Assembly (NCBI RefSeq): GCF_002776525.5 | Contig: NC_045443.1 | Span: forward strand, 62,375,019-62,439,018 | Length of the DNA: 64,000 bases | Direction: 5' to 3' | Source of the DNA: Piliocolobus tephrosceles | Lineage: Eukaryota > Chordata > Mammalia > Primates > Cercopithecidae | Shown: positions 34,740 to 47,089 of the stretch, piece by piece | Position numbering within the stretch: position 1 is the stretch's first letter | How the letters are laid out: the number at the start of each line of letters is the position of its first letter | Translations under genes and position numbers: made by a program | The notes under the pieces: model-generated | Seen by the model: the letters and a program-made list of their open reading frames with translations, nothing else | Databases searched by the model: none | Told to the model about the DNA's origin: nothing

Positions 34740-37173
34740 GGAATGTTTATGTGGAGGTGAAGTCATAGCTGTAAGAGTACAAATTTATTTGAAACTCCTT
34801 TATATGAAGATTAAAAGTAAAGTTCATAGTTTGGTTTACTTTTGAATTTATTGTCTAACAATTTTTTTCTCACTTTATTGCATTAGTACAATATAGGGGA
34901 TGCCATAAGTATAAATCACATTGTAGCTAAACAAATAACAAAAGTGGCAACAGATTCAATGCATATTATCCAGAATTGCTTTTACCTTTTCTTGCAAACA
35001 GTTTGAGTTTTGGTAGTAAGCTGTTTGAGGCAGTGAATAAGGATATATTATACTTAGCATAAGACTTAAGAACTCTGGCCCTTTTGATCACTTCTTTGCA
35101 GCAGATTATTGTTTATTGTGCTTTAAAGTCTCCATTTGTAAAGAGGAAATACTACAGATGCACATTAAAGCCACATCTGTAAGTAACAAGTACTTATTCA
35201 ATTTGAGCTGGCAATATTTCATTAATAGAACTGATGTACTTGAAAGATAATCAGAATCGTCAGTGTGCTGTTCACTTACTGAATGCATTGACATTCTATA
35301 TTAGTTCTTCAGAACCTTTTTTGGGTCATAAAATATATGGACCACCTACATAATGCTTTGATAAAAGTTACGACCTTCTTTTCCAGAAAAGACATATATG
35401 CGTCTACACATGTTTTCATATAATTTCAAGGATTTTTTTGTTAGATCTTCTGAAACTCTTCAAGGAGAGCTCTTTGACCGCATGTCCAGAACCTCTGTTC
35501 TAAAAGATGCACATGAACCCAACATAAAACTCATCAGAACGCAGTGTTTCTGATTTCAGTATTGGTGTCCCCAAAGGAATTCTCTCCCTTGTGTTCAGAT
35601 TAATGCCCTCAGTTCTCCAATTTCACCATTCTTACCCAACATCTGACCTAACTTTATCTTACCTAACTTCTTTGATTGTATTAAAATGCTGTGGAGAGGA
35701 TTTTTTTTAAAAGAAATTAAAAAAAAGGACATAGAAATTTCAACCCGTAATTCACAAAATAATTTGCAATTAATTGATTAAATGGTATCCACTTTTGCCA
35801 GTAGATGGCACTAGGTTTACATTCTTTCATAGCATGAATGATTATTGATATTAGCACATAGGTGCATTGTGAAAACTTAAACAAAAGTGTATAAGGAATA
35901 GCCAGTTAAGAACATATGGATTTATAAACCACAAAATTTTCTGCTTATATTATGTTCAAACAATATTTGTAGAGCACAAAACCTTTTTCCATTTTCAATA
36001 GGATTCCGACTCCCTTATGCTTGACCATCTCACTGAAATTGTCTTTCATGTGTAGACTTTCTATAAACTGAAACAAGTTTTCATAAATTAACTTATCTTG
36101 TATCCAAATAGCTGATTTAACAGTCATTTATGGTTTATGTGCAGCTAAATTTTCTTCAGCAGACCACCCAAGAATTAAAGAAAATTTCACATTTTGTTTT
36201 GCTGTGTTTTGAATTTTTATAGAATCTTGAAACCGTTATTAGTTTAACATGTTGACTGTTAAGCATGAATCAATTTTTGCATGAATGAAAATATTTTAGA
36301 AAACTAAGAAAAATTATATTTAAGATGTTGATTAATGAGTACTCTGATGCAGCTGTATTTTTCTAAAACAAACTGTTTTCGTAGCTCTATAATAAACGTT
36401 TTAATGTTGAAAAGTTTCTGTGCAGCATCTAATTACCAGACGAATTTTTAATTATCTGTGGACAATGGATATTAGTTAAAGCTAAATTGTTATACAACAA
36501 TAAGACTGTATGAATAAGATGTTGGGCATATGGTTTATTAAGTGTGGATTCTCTTGATTTTCTGTTAAATATGGAATACATTCTTTATATACCTTAAGAA
36601 TTATAAAATACATAACACCTAATAACAAGAGAGTTTAAATAGGCATGAACAAAAAAATTAAATCTTAGTTTCGTTTGAGAAATTCATTAGTTAACAATGA
36701 CTGTAAAGTGTGTAAAACATAAATTCTGAAAACAAATGATAATTCTACAGGGTTAGAATATCTAGGCAATATGGACTTTGGAGGAATCATATAGGTAATT
36801 AGATGCTTATTTGTCTAAACATATTCACAATAATGTTATGTAACAGATTATAGAAGGATTTATGAGCTCTTGCTCTCAACAGACACAAGTTTAATGAAGG
36901 AATGAGCCATGAATGACAGTTCACAGATTCGCTAATATTGTGGATAGATATTTGATGAATTTTTACTATCATCCTTTCCTAGTTTACAATTTCATCCTAA
37001 ACATTTTATTTAGAAATTGAATTTCTCATAATTGCGTCTGCTAGGTACACTCTTTAAAAGAAAGAGCTGTAAGAGAATACAAATTAAACATTTTTAAACA
37101 TAGATTGTATTAAGATGCATTGATAAATTATCTGAAATTACCTTTTGTGCCTTTGCATTTGAAATCAACTATT
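34740..37173. other. Intron 2, AT-rich unique sequence with one CTCF motif
   Basis: About 2.4 kb almost without recognisable repeats, unusual for this window. It holds a strong CTCF consensus at 35798-35811. No gene; the short frames have no recognisable domains. Confidence 0.4.
35798..35811 (+). promoter_or_regulatory. CTCF consensus motif CCAGTAGATGGCAC
   Basis: All 14 positions fit the CTCF core CCASYAGRKGGCRS. It lies in repeat-poor intron 2, about 5 kb after exon 2. Occupancy is inferred from sequence only. Confidence 0.55.
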
Positions 37174-39694
37174 TACTTGAAAATTTAATTTTTTTTTGTT
37201 TTTGTTTTTTTTTCTTTTTTTTTCTTTTTTTTAATTTTTTATTATACTTTAAGTTCTAGGGTACATGTGCATAATGTGCAGGTTTGTTACATATGTATAC
37301 TTGTGCTCAATAAAATGCTGGCAAACCGGATTCAGCAGCACATCAAAAAGCTTATCCACCATGATCAAGTGGGCTTCATCCCTGGGATGCAAGGCTGGTT
37401 CAACATTCGCAAATCAATAAACGTAATCCAGCATATAAACAGAACCAAAGACAAGAACCACATGATTATCTCAAAAGATGCAGAAAAGGCCTTTGACAAA
37501 ATTCAACAGCGCTTCATGCTAAAAACTCTCAATAAATTCGGTATTCATGGAACGTACCTCAAAATAATAAGAGCTATTTATGACAAACCCACAGCTAATA
37601 TCATACTGAATGGGCAAAAAACTGGAAAAATTCCCTTTGAAAACTGGCACAAGACAGGGATGCCCTCTCTCACCACTCCTATTCAACATAGTGTTGGAAG
37701 TTCTGGCTAGGGCAATCAGGCAAGAGAAAGAAATAGAGGGTATTCAGTTAGGAAAAGAAGAAGTCAAATTGTCCCTGTTTGCAGATGACATGATTGTATC
37801 TTTAGAAAACCCCATTGTCTCAGCCCAAAATCTCCTTAAGCTGATAAGCAACTTCAGCAAAGTCTCAGGATACAAAATTAATGTGCAAAAATCACAAACA
37901 TTCTTATATACCAGTAACAGACAAACAGAGAGCCAAATCATGAATGAACTTCCATTCACAATTGCTTCAAAGAGAATAAAATACCTAGGAATCCAACTTA
38001 CAAGGGATATAAAGGACCTCTTCAAGGAGAACTACAAACCACTGCTCAGTGAAATAAAAGAGGATACAAACAAATGGAAGAACATACCATGCTCATGGAT
38101 AGGAAGAATCAATATCGTGAAAATGGCCATACTGCCCAAGGTTATTTATAGATTCAATGCCATCCCCATCAAGCTACCAATGAGTTTCCTCACAGAATTG
38201 GAAAAAACTGCTTTAAAGTTCATATGGAACCAAAAAAGAGCCCGCATTGCCAAGACAATCCTAAGTCAAAAGGACAAAGCTGGAGGCGTCACCCTACCTG
38301 ACTTCAAACTATACTACAAGGCTACAGTAACCAAAACAGCATGATACTGGTACCAAAACAGAGATATGGACCAATGGAACAGAACAGAGTCCTCAGAAAT
38401 AATACCACACATCTACAGCCATCTGATCTTTGACAAACCTGAGAGAAACAAGAAATGGGGAAAGGATTCCCTATTTAATAAATGGTGCTGGGAAAATTGG
38501 CTAGCCATAAGTAGAAAGCTGAAACTGGATCCTTTCCTTACTCCTTATACGAAGATTAAGTCAAGATGGATTAGAGACTTAAATGTTAGACCTAATACCA
38601 TAAAAACCCTAGAAGAAAACCTAGGTAGTACCATTCAGGACATAGGCATGGGCAAGGACTTCATGTCTAAAACACCAAAAGCAATGGCAGCAAAAGCCAA
38701 AATTGACAAATGGGATCTAATTAAACTAAAGAGCTTCTGCACAGCAAAAGAAACTACCATCAGAGTGAACAGGCAACCTACAGAATGGGAGAAAATTTTT
38801 GCAATCTACTCATCTGACAAAGGGCTGATATCCAGAACCTACAAAGAACTCAAACAAATATACAAGAAAAAAACAAACAACCCCATCCAAAAGTGGGCAA
38901 AGGATATGAACAGACATTTCTTAAAAGAAGACATTCATACAGCCAACAGACACATGAAAAAATGCTCATCATCACTCACCATCAGAGAAATGCAAATCAA
39001 AACCACAATGAGATACCATCTCACACCAGTTAGAATGGCAATCATTCAAAAGTCAGGAAACAACAGGTGTTGGAGAGGATGTGGAGAAATAGGAACACTT
39101 TTACACTGTTGGCGGGATTGCAGACTAGTTCAACCATTATGGAAAACAGTATGGCAATTCCTCAAGGATCTAGAACTAGATGTACCATATGACCCAGCCA
39201 TCCCACTACTGGGTATATACCCAAAGGATTATAAATCATGCTGCTGTAAAGACACATTCACATGTATGTTTATTGCGGCACTATTCACAATAGCAAAGAC
39301 TTGGCATCAACCCAAATGTCCATCAGTGACAGACTGGATTAAGAAAATGTGGCACATATACACCATGGAATACTATGCAGCCATAAAAAAGGATGAGTTT
39401 GCGTCCTTTGTAGGGACATGGATGCAGCTGGAAATCATCATTCTTAGCAAACTATCACAAGAAGAGAAAACCAAACACCACATGTTCTCACTCATAGGTG
39501 GGAACTGAACAATGAGATCACTTGGACTGGGGAAGGGGAGCATCACACACTGGGGCCTATCATGGGGAGGGGGGAGAGGGGAGGGATTGCATTAGGAGTT
39601 ATATCTGATATAAATGACAAATTGATGGGTGCTAACGAGTTGATGGGTGCAGCACACCAACATGGCACAAGTATACATATGTACTTGAAAATTT
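37174..39694. mobile_element. L1 LINE (L1PA-like) with twin-priming inversion
   Basis: One insertion bounded by the 13-base target-site duplication TACTTGAAAATTT (37174-37186 and 39682-39694). From left: interrupted T tract, then the L1 3' terminus in minus orientation to about 37306, then a plus-orientation segment from mid ORF2 to the 3'UTR, ending at 39684. The word GCACAAGTATACATATGTA occurs once on each side in opposite orientation (about 37288-37306 and 39666-39684). This is the layout of a minus-strand insertion made by twin priming. The ORF2 remnant keeps the reverse-transcriptase FADD motif (37778-37789) and the C-terminal cysteine region. It lacks ORF1, the endonuclease and the N-terminal part of the RT domain. 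Confidence 0.93.
37307..39508 (+). pseudogene. L1 ORF2 remnant (reverse transcriptase and C-terminal region), broken
   Basis: Codes for the second half of the L1 ORF2 protein, an RNA-templated DNA polymerase used for L1 copying. The 5' part, including the endonuclease domain, is absent. It is interrupted by a one-base frame change at an A run near 37616-37621 and by a TGA at 38342-38344 in place of a tryptophan codon. Three long open pieces remain (to 37710, 37610-38344 and 38366-39508). The last ends at the natural ORF2 terminus. Not functional, because it is truncated and broken. Confidence 0.93.
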
Positions 39695-39808
39695 TAAATC
39701 CTCATTTCATTTATTTCAATTTCCTATTTTTTTATTTTTAAAAACATTTAGTATATTTACGCTTGTGTTAGTTATTTAAAAATGTATGTTATAAAAAATA
39801 CACCTTGA

Positions 39809-40121
39809 GGCCTGGCCCGGTGGTCACGCCTGTAATCCCAGTGCTTTGGGAGGCCGAGGTGGGCAGATCACTTGAGGCCAGGAGTTCGAGACCAGCCTGG
39901 CCAACATGGTGAAACCCCGTCTCTACTAAGAATACAAAAATTAGCCAGGCGTGGTGGTGGGTGCCTGTAATCCCAGCTACCCAGGAGGCTGAAGCAGGAG
40001 AATTGCTTGAGCCCAGGAGGCAGGATTGCATTTAGCTGAGATCACATCATTGCACTCCAGCCTGGGCTACAGGGTGAGACTCTGTCTCCATCTCAAAAAA
40101 AAAAAAAAAAAAAAAAAAAAA
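39809..40121 (+). repeat. Alu, plus strand (AluS-like)
   Basis: Complete Alu beginning GGCCTGGCCCGGTGGTCACG, with a short deletion in box A, ending in a 27-base A-tail. Confidence 0.94.
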
Positions 40122-40884
40122 TACCCCATGAAATGACAAAAGATATCAGTTATTTAGATGGTAAATAAGAGATATACTTTTATAGAGTTTAAATTTATAT
40201 ATTAACTTATATGATAAGCATTTCTATCAGTAATAGATGTATTTATTATATTGAGCCACATAATTGCAAGGAAGGAATGGAATGTTAATCATTAGAGTAT
40301 TTGAATTTGAGGTAAGCAAAGAAAATTCAGATTCCTGTAACTATAGCTTTGTAGGATTTTGTTTTGTGGCAGAAATACATGTTGGTGCAGAAAGATAAAA
40401 CTGTTTATACTATATTCCACTTGATTAATATTTTAATCTTCCTTCGGCAAATTTTAGATAATATCACAGCAAATTTCAGAGCTTCTCATCATATTATTGG
40501 TATTGATGAAGAAAGAGATTAGACACTTGATCTGTATTTACTAGTTTGTTTCTACCACCAACTTGCTTTCTGGCCCCAGGAATCTTTGTTTTGTACCTTT
40601 TATTCCTATTCTGCATCTGTAAACTGAGGATTTTGTAATATTCTTGTCAAATCTTTTATAATTAGATATGACCTTCAGGTGAGGGTTGTTATATTATATA
40701 TTAGCTGACATTTTCCAAAAGTTTGTTCTGTGCAGTTTAAATGCCTTGTTGTAAGGGAGAAGAAATTGGGGGAAAAAAGATGGGGGTGTAAGGGAGGATG
40801 CCAAAAAGTCCGGGAAATGTGATGGGTTTGATCAGGCAAAATCTATTTCAGTTATGGAAAGTCCTTGGTTCTTGCAAAGTAAGC
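40122..40884. other. Intron 2, no recognisable feature
   Basis: AT-rich sequence without a gene or assignable repeat. Confidence 0.4.
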
Positions 40885-41000
40885 TCTGGAAAGGCAGAGA
40901 TTTTTGTCTGTCTAGTTCACTGTTACAATTCAGCAACTACAATTGTGTCTGTCACATAATAGGTGTTCAGTAAATATCTGTTGAATGAATGAATGAATGC
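40885..41000 (+). repeat. L2 3' end with short (AATG)n
   Basis: GTCTGTCTAGTTCACTGTTAC, ATAATAGGTGTTCAGTAAAT and CTGTTGAATGAATGAATGAA form the L2 terminus and its small tetranucleotide tail. Confidence 0.78.
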
Positions 41001-42339
41001 TTGTTAATAAGTAACATCATCTTATATATCAAAATAATGTCACATTACAAGTAATGTGATCTCTGCTCTTCAGGGATCTACATTCTGGTGAGAAAGATGG
41101 CCACCTCAGGTTCAAATTTTATTATCTATAGGATGAAAGAAGTTATATACTTGAAGGTTTTACGATTCTGTGTGAACACTTTCTCTTTTGTTTTACCATG
41201 GAGGCAGGGAGTAGAAGAAGTGGGAAGCATTATGCTTCTTTCCTCCCAGAATGGCAGACTGAATTCTCGGAATAGGATTTCAAGCAATGACAGTTCCTCT
41301 GAAGGATATTGAAGGGATGTGTAGATGTAATTAGTGGGAGGTGGTAGGAGTGGAGGATGAGAAGATAGGGGTAGGAGTGGACTGTGGGCACATGGGTTAT
41401 CAATAGATAGGTATGGTAAAGTGCAACCAAGCATGGGTTCAAGAGAGAAACAGAATGGACAAATAAACTAAAGGAGGAAAGCTGCAGACAAGAGAACCTG
41501 GCTGTCATTAACCAGGTATGCAACCATGAGTAGTAACTCTTTTGGGCCCAATTTCCTTTTGAGGGCTTTGGACTAGAAATTCATCATTTCCCAGATTATA
41601 ATCCAAGGAACACTAATTCTACTGACTTTCCCTTGTAAAATGGATCTCATAATCAAATTGAGAACCAACCCTGCATACTACCCTATTGCATAAATTCTAA
41701 GATGCACTCTTTTACCTTCTACCATCTTGGTAATCTGGATGCAGCTTAAAAATCATTGTGACAAGAAATAGTTTGGCCACTTTCTCCCCCCTTTTCTAGT
41801 GGAGCAGAAAATAATGGTGTATCAAATGACCACATATTTAATAGTGCACATCAGCATAAGAAAATCTCTGAGAAAGTCTTCAAGAATCCCATGTCACCTA
41901 GATTTGCCTAATTTGATTTGACACTGGAACCTTTCCCTTCTCACTCTGCAAGAGGAATAACATGTTAGCATTTTTTTTTCAGAACCAGTATTTTAGACAA
42001 CGCATTTTGGGGAATGCTGGACCAGGTAATCTTATAATCTTAAATCCAGAGAATTAATAAAATATTAGTTACAATAAGAGATTTGAATGTGAAACCCTAG
42101 AGAGGTAACATAGGATTCAGAGTAGTAATCTGAATTACTGAATTAATTTTTTTACTGTCGTTATTTATGTTTAAAATTTCACTGATTTATTAAGCAAATG
42201 TTATTGTTGCTGTTCTTAAACTAATTTATAGGAAACATAGCCAAAGTCATCATTTAGAAAACATCTGTTAGAAAGAAGATTTAAACAGCAATAATTAAAG
42301 TGGAGAATTGAGTATTTAAATACAATATATACCCATTTA
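41001..42339. other. Intron 2, no recognisable feature
   Basis: The longest frames here (74-102 residues, both strands, 41088-41523) overlap each other and lack any recognised domain; the minus-strand ones come from a GGAGGTGG/TAGGAGTGG purine-rich tract. Confidence 0.4.
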
Positions 42340-42440
42340 GTCCTTCCTTTTTCTCAGCCACATTACTAGGTGCTGGGGATGCAAAGATGACTAAAATATG
42401 TATGAGCACTGTCTCTCAAGAAGATATTGAATAATGTCTT
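42340..42440 (-). repeat. L2 fragment, minus strand
   Basis: CATTACTAGGTGCTGGGGAT, GCAAAGATGACTAAAATATG match the reverse L2 'ggcactggggatacagagatga' region. Confidence 0.55.
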
Positions 42441-42867
42441 CCCATGTCAGGGGAAAACATGGCTTTTCTTGATAAATCTGAGTGAAAAAGTAAAGTGGAT
42501 TTTTTTTTTTCTCCAGCACTCCTCAGATTTTTCTGGAATGTATAGATTCAGATTTAGCTTTTTGTTGAGTGGCAATTGAAGACTTGTTTTCTAGGCCTTA
42601 TGCTTAATTAATTTATATTTGAAATTTGATTTGGGTGGTAACGTAATTTTGGAAATCTGCAAAGCTGAGTTTTTGACAATATATCTTTTATTTTGTTTCT
42701 GGTGAAGTATACTCAATGTTATATTTAAATAAAATTCTGCATGATAATCTAAGAGAAGGCTCCTTTCCTTCCTTTTTGTGGGTGGTTTCCGCTCATCTCC
42801 CTAGCAGTTGGTGCTCCCCAAGGGAAGAAGGAGGATGAGAGAGCGAGCTAGTTTTTGCAAATCTTTT

Positions 42868-43012
42868 TGATTGCATGTGAAATGTAGAATGGAAATGAGC
42901 CTGTCTGTTTTTAATTTTTTTTATGGGCTATGGTGTTCTAGTGAAGACCCATACTGGAAAAAAAATTAAAAACAGGGAACTCCAAGTTTGTCAGACATTT
43001 CACATGCAGTCA
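42868..43012. repeat. Nested imperfect palindrome (hairpin-forming, ~145 bases)
   Basis: Outer arms 42868-42885 and 42995-43012 pair at 17 of 18 positions; inner arms 42905-42922 and 42958-42975 pair at 18 of 18. The two intervening segments are exactly 19 bases each and do not pair. An ATGGG/CCCAT pair extends the inner stem. Could be a decayed palindromic DNA transposon or a hairpin RNA source; neither is shown. Confidence 0.7.
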
Positions 43013-43969
43013 GATAGAATTGAAGTTAAGTGACTTTCTCTTCCACTGTTGTCACTTGATGATGGCAGAGACTTTAAAAATTCTCTTCTTATTTATATGC
43101 CTTGCAAGCAAGAAAATACTCTTTGGATCAAGACGTTTAAAAAATATTTCCCTAAACTCTAGGCTTTATGGTCCACATTAACACAAAAAATTGTTGCCCT
43201 CAGTATTTGCATTAAATTTTGAAGAGTTGATAAGATACTCTTTAGTTTTTTTATGTGCTTAAATAATGCTAATAAAATACACATGAATTCAACAATTAAA
43301 AATTTATAATACAAATGAAAGATAGAAAAGTAAAATGTGGCTTCTATCATTCATTCGGGTGAATTATTAATGGATGTTTCATCAGGATGAATGTAGTGCT
43401 AAACCGCTATTGTTTCCCATCAAGAAAATAATGTAGCTTCATGAATGAGATTTTACTGTTAAGGTTAGAATTTTAATTCACATTAATAACCTTTCAGTAC
43501 TGTGAAAAATACATTTACTCCCCTTGACTTACAGTAAGAAAGTGTTTGCACGTTTTCCCCCTTAATTTTAAAACTGCCTTACTTCTCAGTTCCCCAATTT
43601 CTCCCTTTTCAAATCTGAACCTACATTTTATCCGGATTTTTTTGTTTGTTTGTTTGTTAAATTAGCTGCTACTCTTACATGAAAGACTGCATACTTTTCA
43701 TCAGGATAGGGTAATGACCACCTTAACTTGTACACGTTTGATCATATTATATCTATTGGGATGTCTAGATGTAGTTTTCTGTTTGGATCTTTTCTGGCAC
43801 CCTGTGAATGCTGTTGCTATTAGTTATTTGAGTTTTCTATATTTCATTTATAAGCAGATATGATTAAATCTAGGTGGGAAAAATTTTAAAGTGTTAACAT
43901 CCTTTTTGTTAACTCTCTTTACACAAAACTTTGCACATACGTTTACTGTAAGACTGCACATTGTATAGA
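43013..43969. other. Intron 2, no recognisable feature
   Basis: AT-rich, with a short (TTTG)n near 43643-43656. No gene. Confidence 0.4.
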
Positions 43970-44110
43970 TTGTTTGTCTTATCTTTCCTGCTAAAATATG
44001 TGTTCTCCTAGATTAGGAACACTACCTTATTTATTTTTAACTTTCCAGTGCTCATGACAGTTCTTGATTCACTGTAGATGTTTAATAAATAGTTGTAGAA
44101 AGCATAAATT
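43970..44110 (+). repeat. L2 3' end
   Basis: TCTCCTAGATTAGGAACACT, CAGTTCTTGATTCACTGTAG and TGTTTAATAAATAGTTGTAG are L2 terminal words. Confidence 0.65.
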
Positions 44111-45284
44111 AATATTAGGCTCAACAGTTTTTATCTTCAAAGAATTTGCAATGTGTTTGGGAAAATAAAGCAGAAATGAATGAAGATGTTTGAGAATGGT
44201 TGCATAATACTGTATTTGCCCATTTAAGTAGTACCTTGCAGAGTAAATACACTAATACTGAAAGTGCTAATAGAGGTGAACTTATCAGGATGTGTAGCCT
44301 TGGAAGGAAAACTTGCTTGACAACATCTTCTGAGTGTATTTATTCAAACCTTCAGTATGAGAACCATACTGAAGGCCATTTTTATCATTCAACTATGCAC
44401 CACTAAAACATATGGTCTTGTTTAATTCAAAAAGTTTACAATGGTATGTTGCATGCTTATAATGTCCATTGATGTTAATTAGAACTCTGTGCATATGTCT
44501 ATGGAATATAATTGAAACTGATCTTGTGCAATTGTCTTATGTGAAGTAATAGTAAAACAGCAAGAAGGCATTAAATGTGATTATTATTATGACAGATAAA
44601 GATATGATTTTTTCTTACATATAGGAAAGAATAACTCTTTATCTTAAGAAGAAACAATTTTTTTTCTGAGTCCTAGAACTCATAGATTTATTTTTGTGTG
44701 TGTTATATTTGGGGCTCGGAGAACAGATGAAATTAAACTGAAACAAAATGTAAAAATTAAGAATGTTTTTAAAAAATAGAACAGGTACTAATTTTATACT
44801 TTCTTTGGTTATGGACGTTTCCTGCCAGGGCCAGAAGATTACTCTGAAGGGGAGGGTTACTGGAGTGTTTCAGAAGGGCAACAGCATTGTCTGGTCAAAG
44901 AGTTTTTTGTTCTCCAGGCTCATCCAAAATTCATCGCCAGAAACAGCCATCGAGTATCCTCTTACGTATAACTCCAAGTTGAGAATGATGATCTATAGTG
45001 TAAAAACGATGGCTTTAAGTAGACAAAGCAAATTAACAGAACTTGCACTCTGATCATACATTGAAAGTTCAGCCAGAAAAATACTTTCCAAGAGCTATTT
45101 TGAGGGTAGCACTTTGCTAAATGGATATTCACTAAACTTTCTCTTGGAAGTAAAAAAGGTAATGCCAAACAATGTCTGTATTAAGATATGTAGTTGTAAA
45201 CTTCCTGGTTTAAAAGCATATTCCTTATATATTTAAATTGTTGCTTATCTATTCATATTCAGGTTTTAGCACTTGCACTGAGGT
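44111..45284. other. Intron 2; unexplained frame at 44763-45053
   Basis: Mostly AT-rich. The 96-residue plus-strand frame (44763-45053) sits in a patch of higher complexity, but I recognise no domain in it and see no clear acceptor and donor pair around it. Confidence 0.3.
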
Positions 45285-45725
45285 TACCTCTCTGTGTCTC
45301 TGCCACTGGAATATGAACTTGTTAGTGTTTTCATCTCTTGCATTGGTCGTTTCTGCCATGTGTTCGGAAAGCTATTCCTTCAGAGATCAGCACAGACACC
45401 TTCCTCTCCTCCTTCAGGGCTTTGCTCAAATATCACCTCAGTGAGACTTCCTTGGCCACTCTATTTAAGATTATAATCCTTATTCCTTTCACTCCCAGTC
45501 CTCCAGTTTTCCTTTTTCCTTCCTGAATACTTACCACCTTCTAAGAGACTATGTAATTTACTTACTTATTTTCATTGTAGTTTGTCTGTCTTCCCTTGCT
45601 CCTGCTGGAATAGGAGCTCCAGGAAAGTAGAACTTTATTTTGTTCTCTGGTATATCCTAAGTACTTAGAATAATGCCAGCAGATAATAGGTTCTCAATAA
45701 ATAATTAGTGAACTAATGAATATAT
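45285..45725 (+). repeat. L2 LINE coding tail and 3' end
   Basis: CTTCAGGGCTTTGCTCAAAT, ATCACCTCAGTGAGACTTCC, TTGGCCACTCTATTTAAGAT, TAGGAGCTCCAGGAAAGTAG and AATAGGTTCTCAATAAATAA appear in order. The three overlapping frames here are relics of L2 or chance. Confidence 0.9.
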
Positions 45726-46655
45726 CTTACTTAGCATAGAGTCTGGCACTGTGTAAACACTCAACATTTTTGATGACTTAAGCAAACAATTTAAGAAAAA
45801 AATCTTGTATCAGTGGTCCTCAGAGTAAGCCCTGCAGCTCTAGTTTTGTGGAAACCAGAGGACTGAAGCAAAAGTGTCCTGACATATGAGTTTGTATGTT
45901 AATCTCAGGAATGTTTTTCCTATATATGTCTACTTTGAGAGAAAAATCAGAATTGGGTATGGTTCTACAAATATAGAGCTTTTCTTTCCCCATGCTTTGT
46001 AGTTTTGTCTTAAAGCCTTTATTGAATTACTAGAATGCAAACAAAAAATGATAGTTATGATATATGTTTTACATTTTATTCTAAAAATGTACTAGATTTG
46101 GCTTTTCCAAATGGCCAATTATTTAGAAATTCTAACACTATACTATGCCTGAAGTAAAAATTTGCTCAGTTTTCCAGTGACAAACTAATAACCAGCCAAA
46201 TTTACAGTGAAAAATAAAGTATACCACCTTTAAATATAGCAGCAAGATATTTCAACATGAACTTTACTGTTTTAACCTACTAAACTCAAAGCAAAACAAG
46301 ATATTCTTATCTCTTATTCATTTATTATCTTGGGAAAATATTTAATAGTTTCATTTTTTTCTGATCCTAGAACCAAAATTAAAGTTATGGAATCCTTAGG
46401 TTTTGTTTTGATTTTTCACATCGAAATATAAAATTTATGACTTGAAAGTAAGATTTAGGTAACAGATCTAATTTACTTCTTAACAGGAAGTTAAAAAGCC
46501 TTTCAATGTTTTATAGACTTTGTGAAAATCCTGTATGAAACTTGTCACTGACCCTATGTTGAAGGAGTAAATACAGGGAAAAGAGACATTGGCTATAGAT
46601 GAATGTATGTAACTTTTCTAATGTACTGAGGTGATTATTACTTTTTGCCCCTTAT
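45726..46655. other. Intron 2, no recognisable feature
   Basis: AT-rich sequence; no gene or assignable repeat. Confidence 0.4.
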
Positions 46656-46663
46656 TATTTTGT

Positions 46664-46671
<8 letters not shown>

Positions 46672-46714
<43 letters not shown>

Positions 46715-46993
46715 AGGCAGAGTCTCACTCTGTCGACCGGGATGGAGTACTGTGGCCGGATCTCAGCTCACTGCAAGCTCCGCCTCCCGGGTTCACGCCA
46801 TTCTCCTGCCTCAGCCTCCCGAGTAGCTGGGACTACAGGCGCCCGCCACCTCGCCCGGCTAGTTTTTGTAATTTTAGTAGAGACGGGGTTTCACCGTGTT
46901 AGCCAGGATGGTCTCGATCTCCTGACCTCGTGATCCGCCCGTCTCGGCCTCCCAAAGTGCTGGGATTACAGGCTTGAGCCACCGCGCCCGGCC
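46672..46993 (-). repeat. Young full-length Alu of the Old World monkey AluYR type
   Basis: Perfect 16-base target-site duplication TATTTTGTTAGCTTTT (46656-46671 and 46994-47009), a poly-T head of over 40, an intact 5' end (GCGCCCGGCC on this strand) and few mutations. It carries GTGGCCGGATCTCAG, CACCTCGCCCGGCTAG and GGCTTGAGCCACC. Possibly polymorphic or lineage restricted. Confidence 0.96.
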
Positions 46994-47089
46994 TATTTTG
47001 TTAGCTTTTAAGCTGAAAGTTATTGTATAGTTAGAGAAGAAAGAAAAAAGTTGTTACATAATTTTTCCTGACAGAAAATATGATGATTG

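Noticed and set aside
37188..37306. Left L1 piece as a separate minus-strand L1 insertion
   Set aside because: A single target-site duplication bounds both pieces, and the junction word with the same unusual base occurs in both, so one twin-primed event is simpler.
37307..39508. L1 ORF2 as an active reverse transcriptase
   Set aside because: 5' truncated, partly inverted, frameshifted and interrupted by a stop codon.
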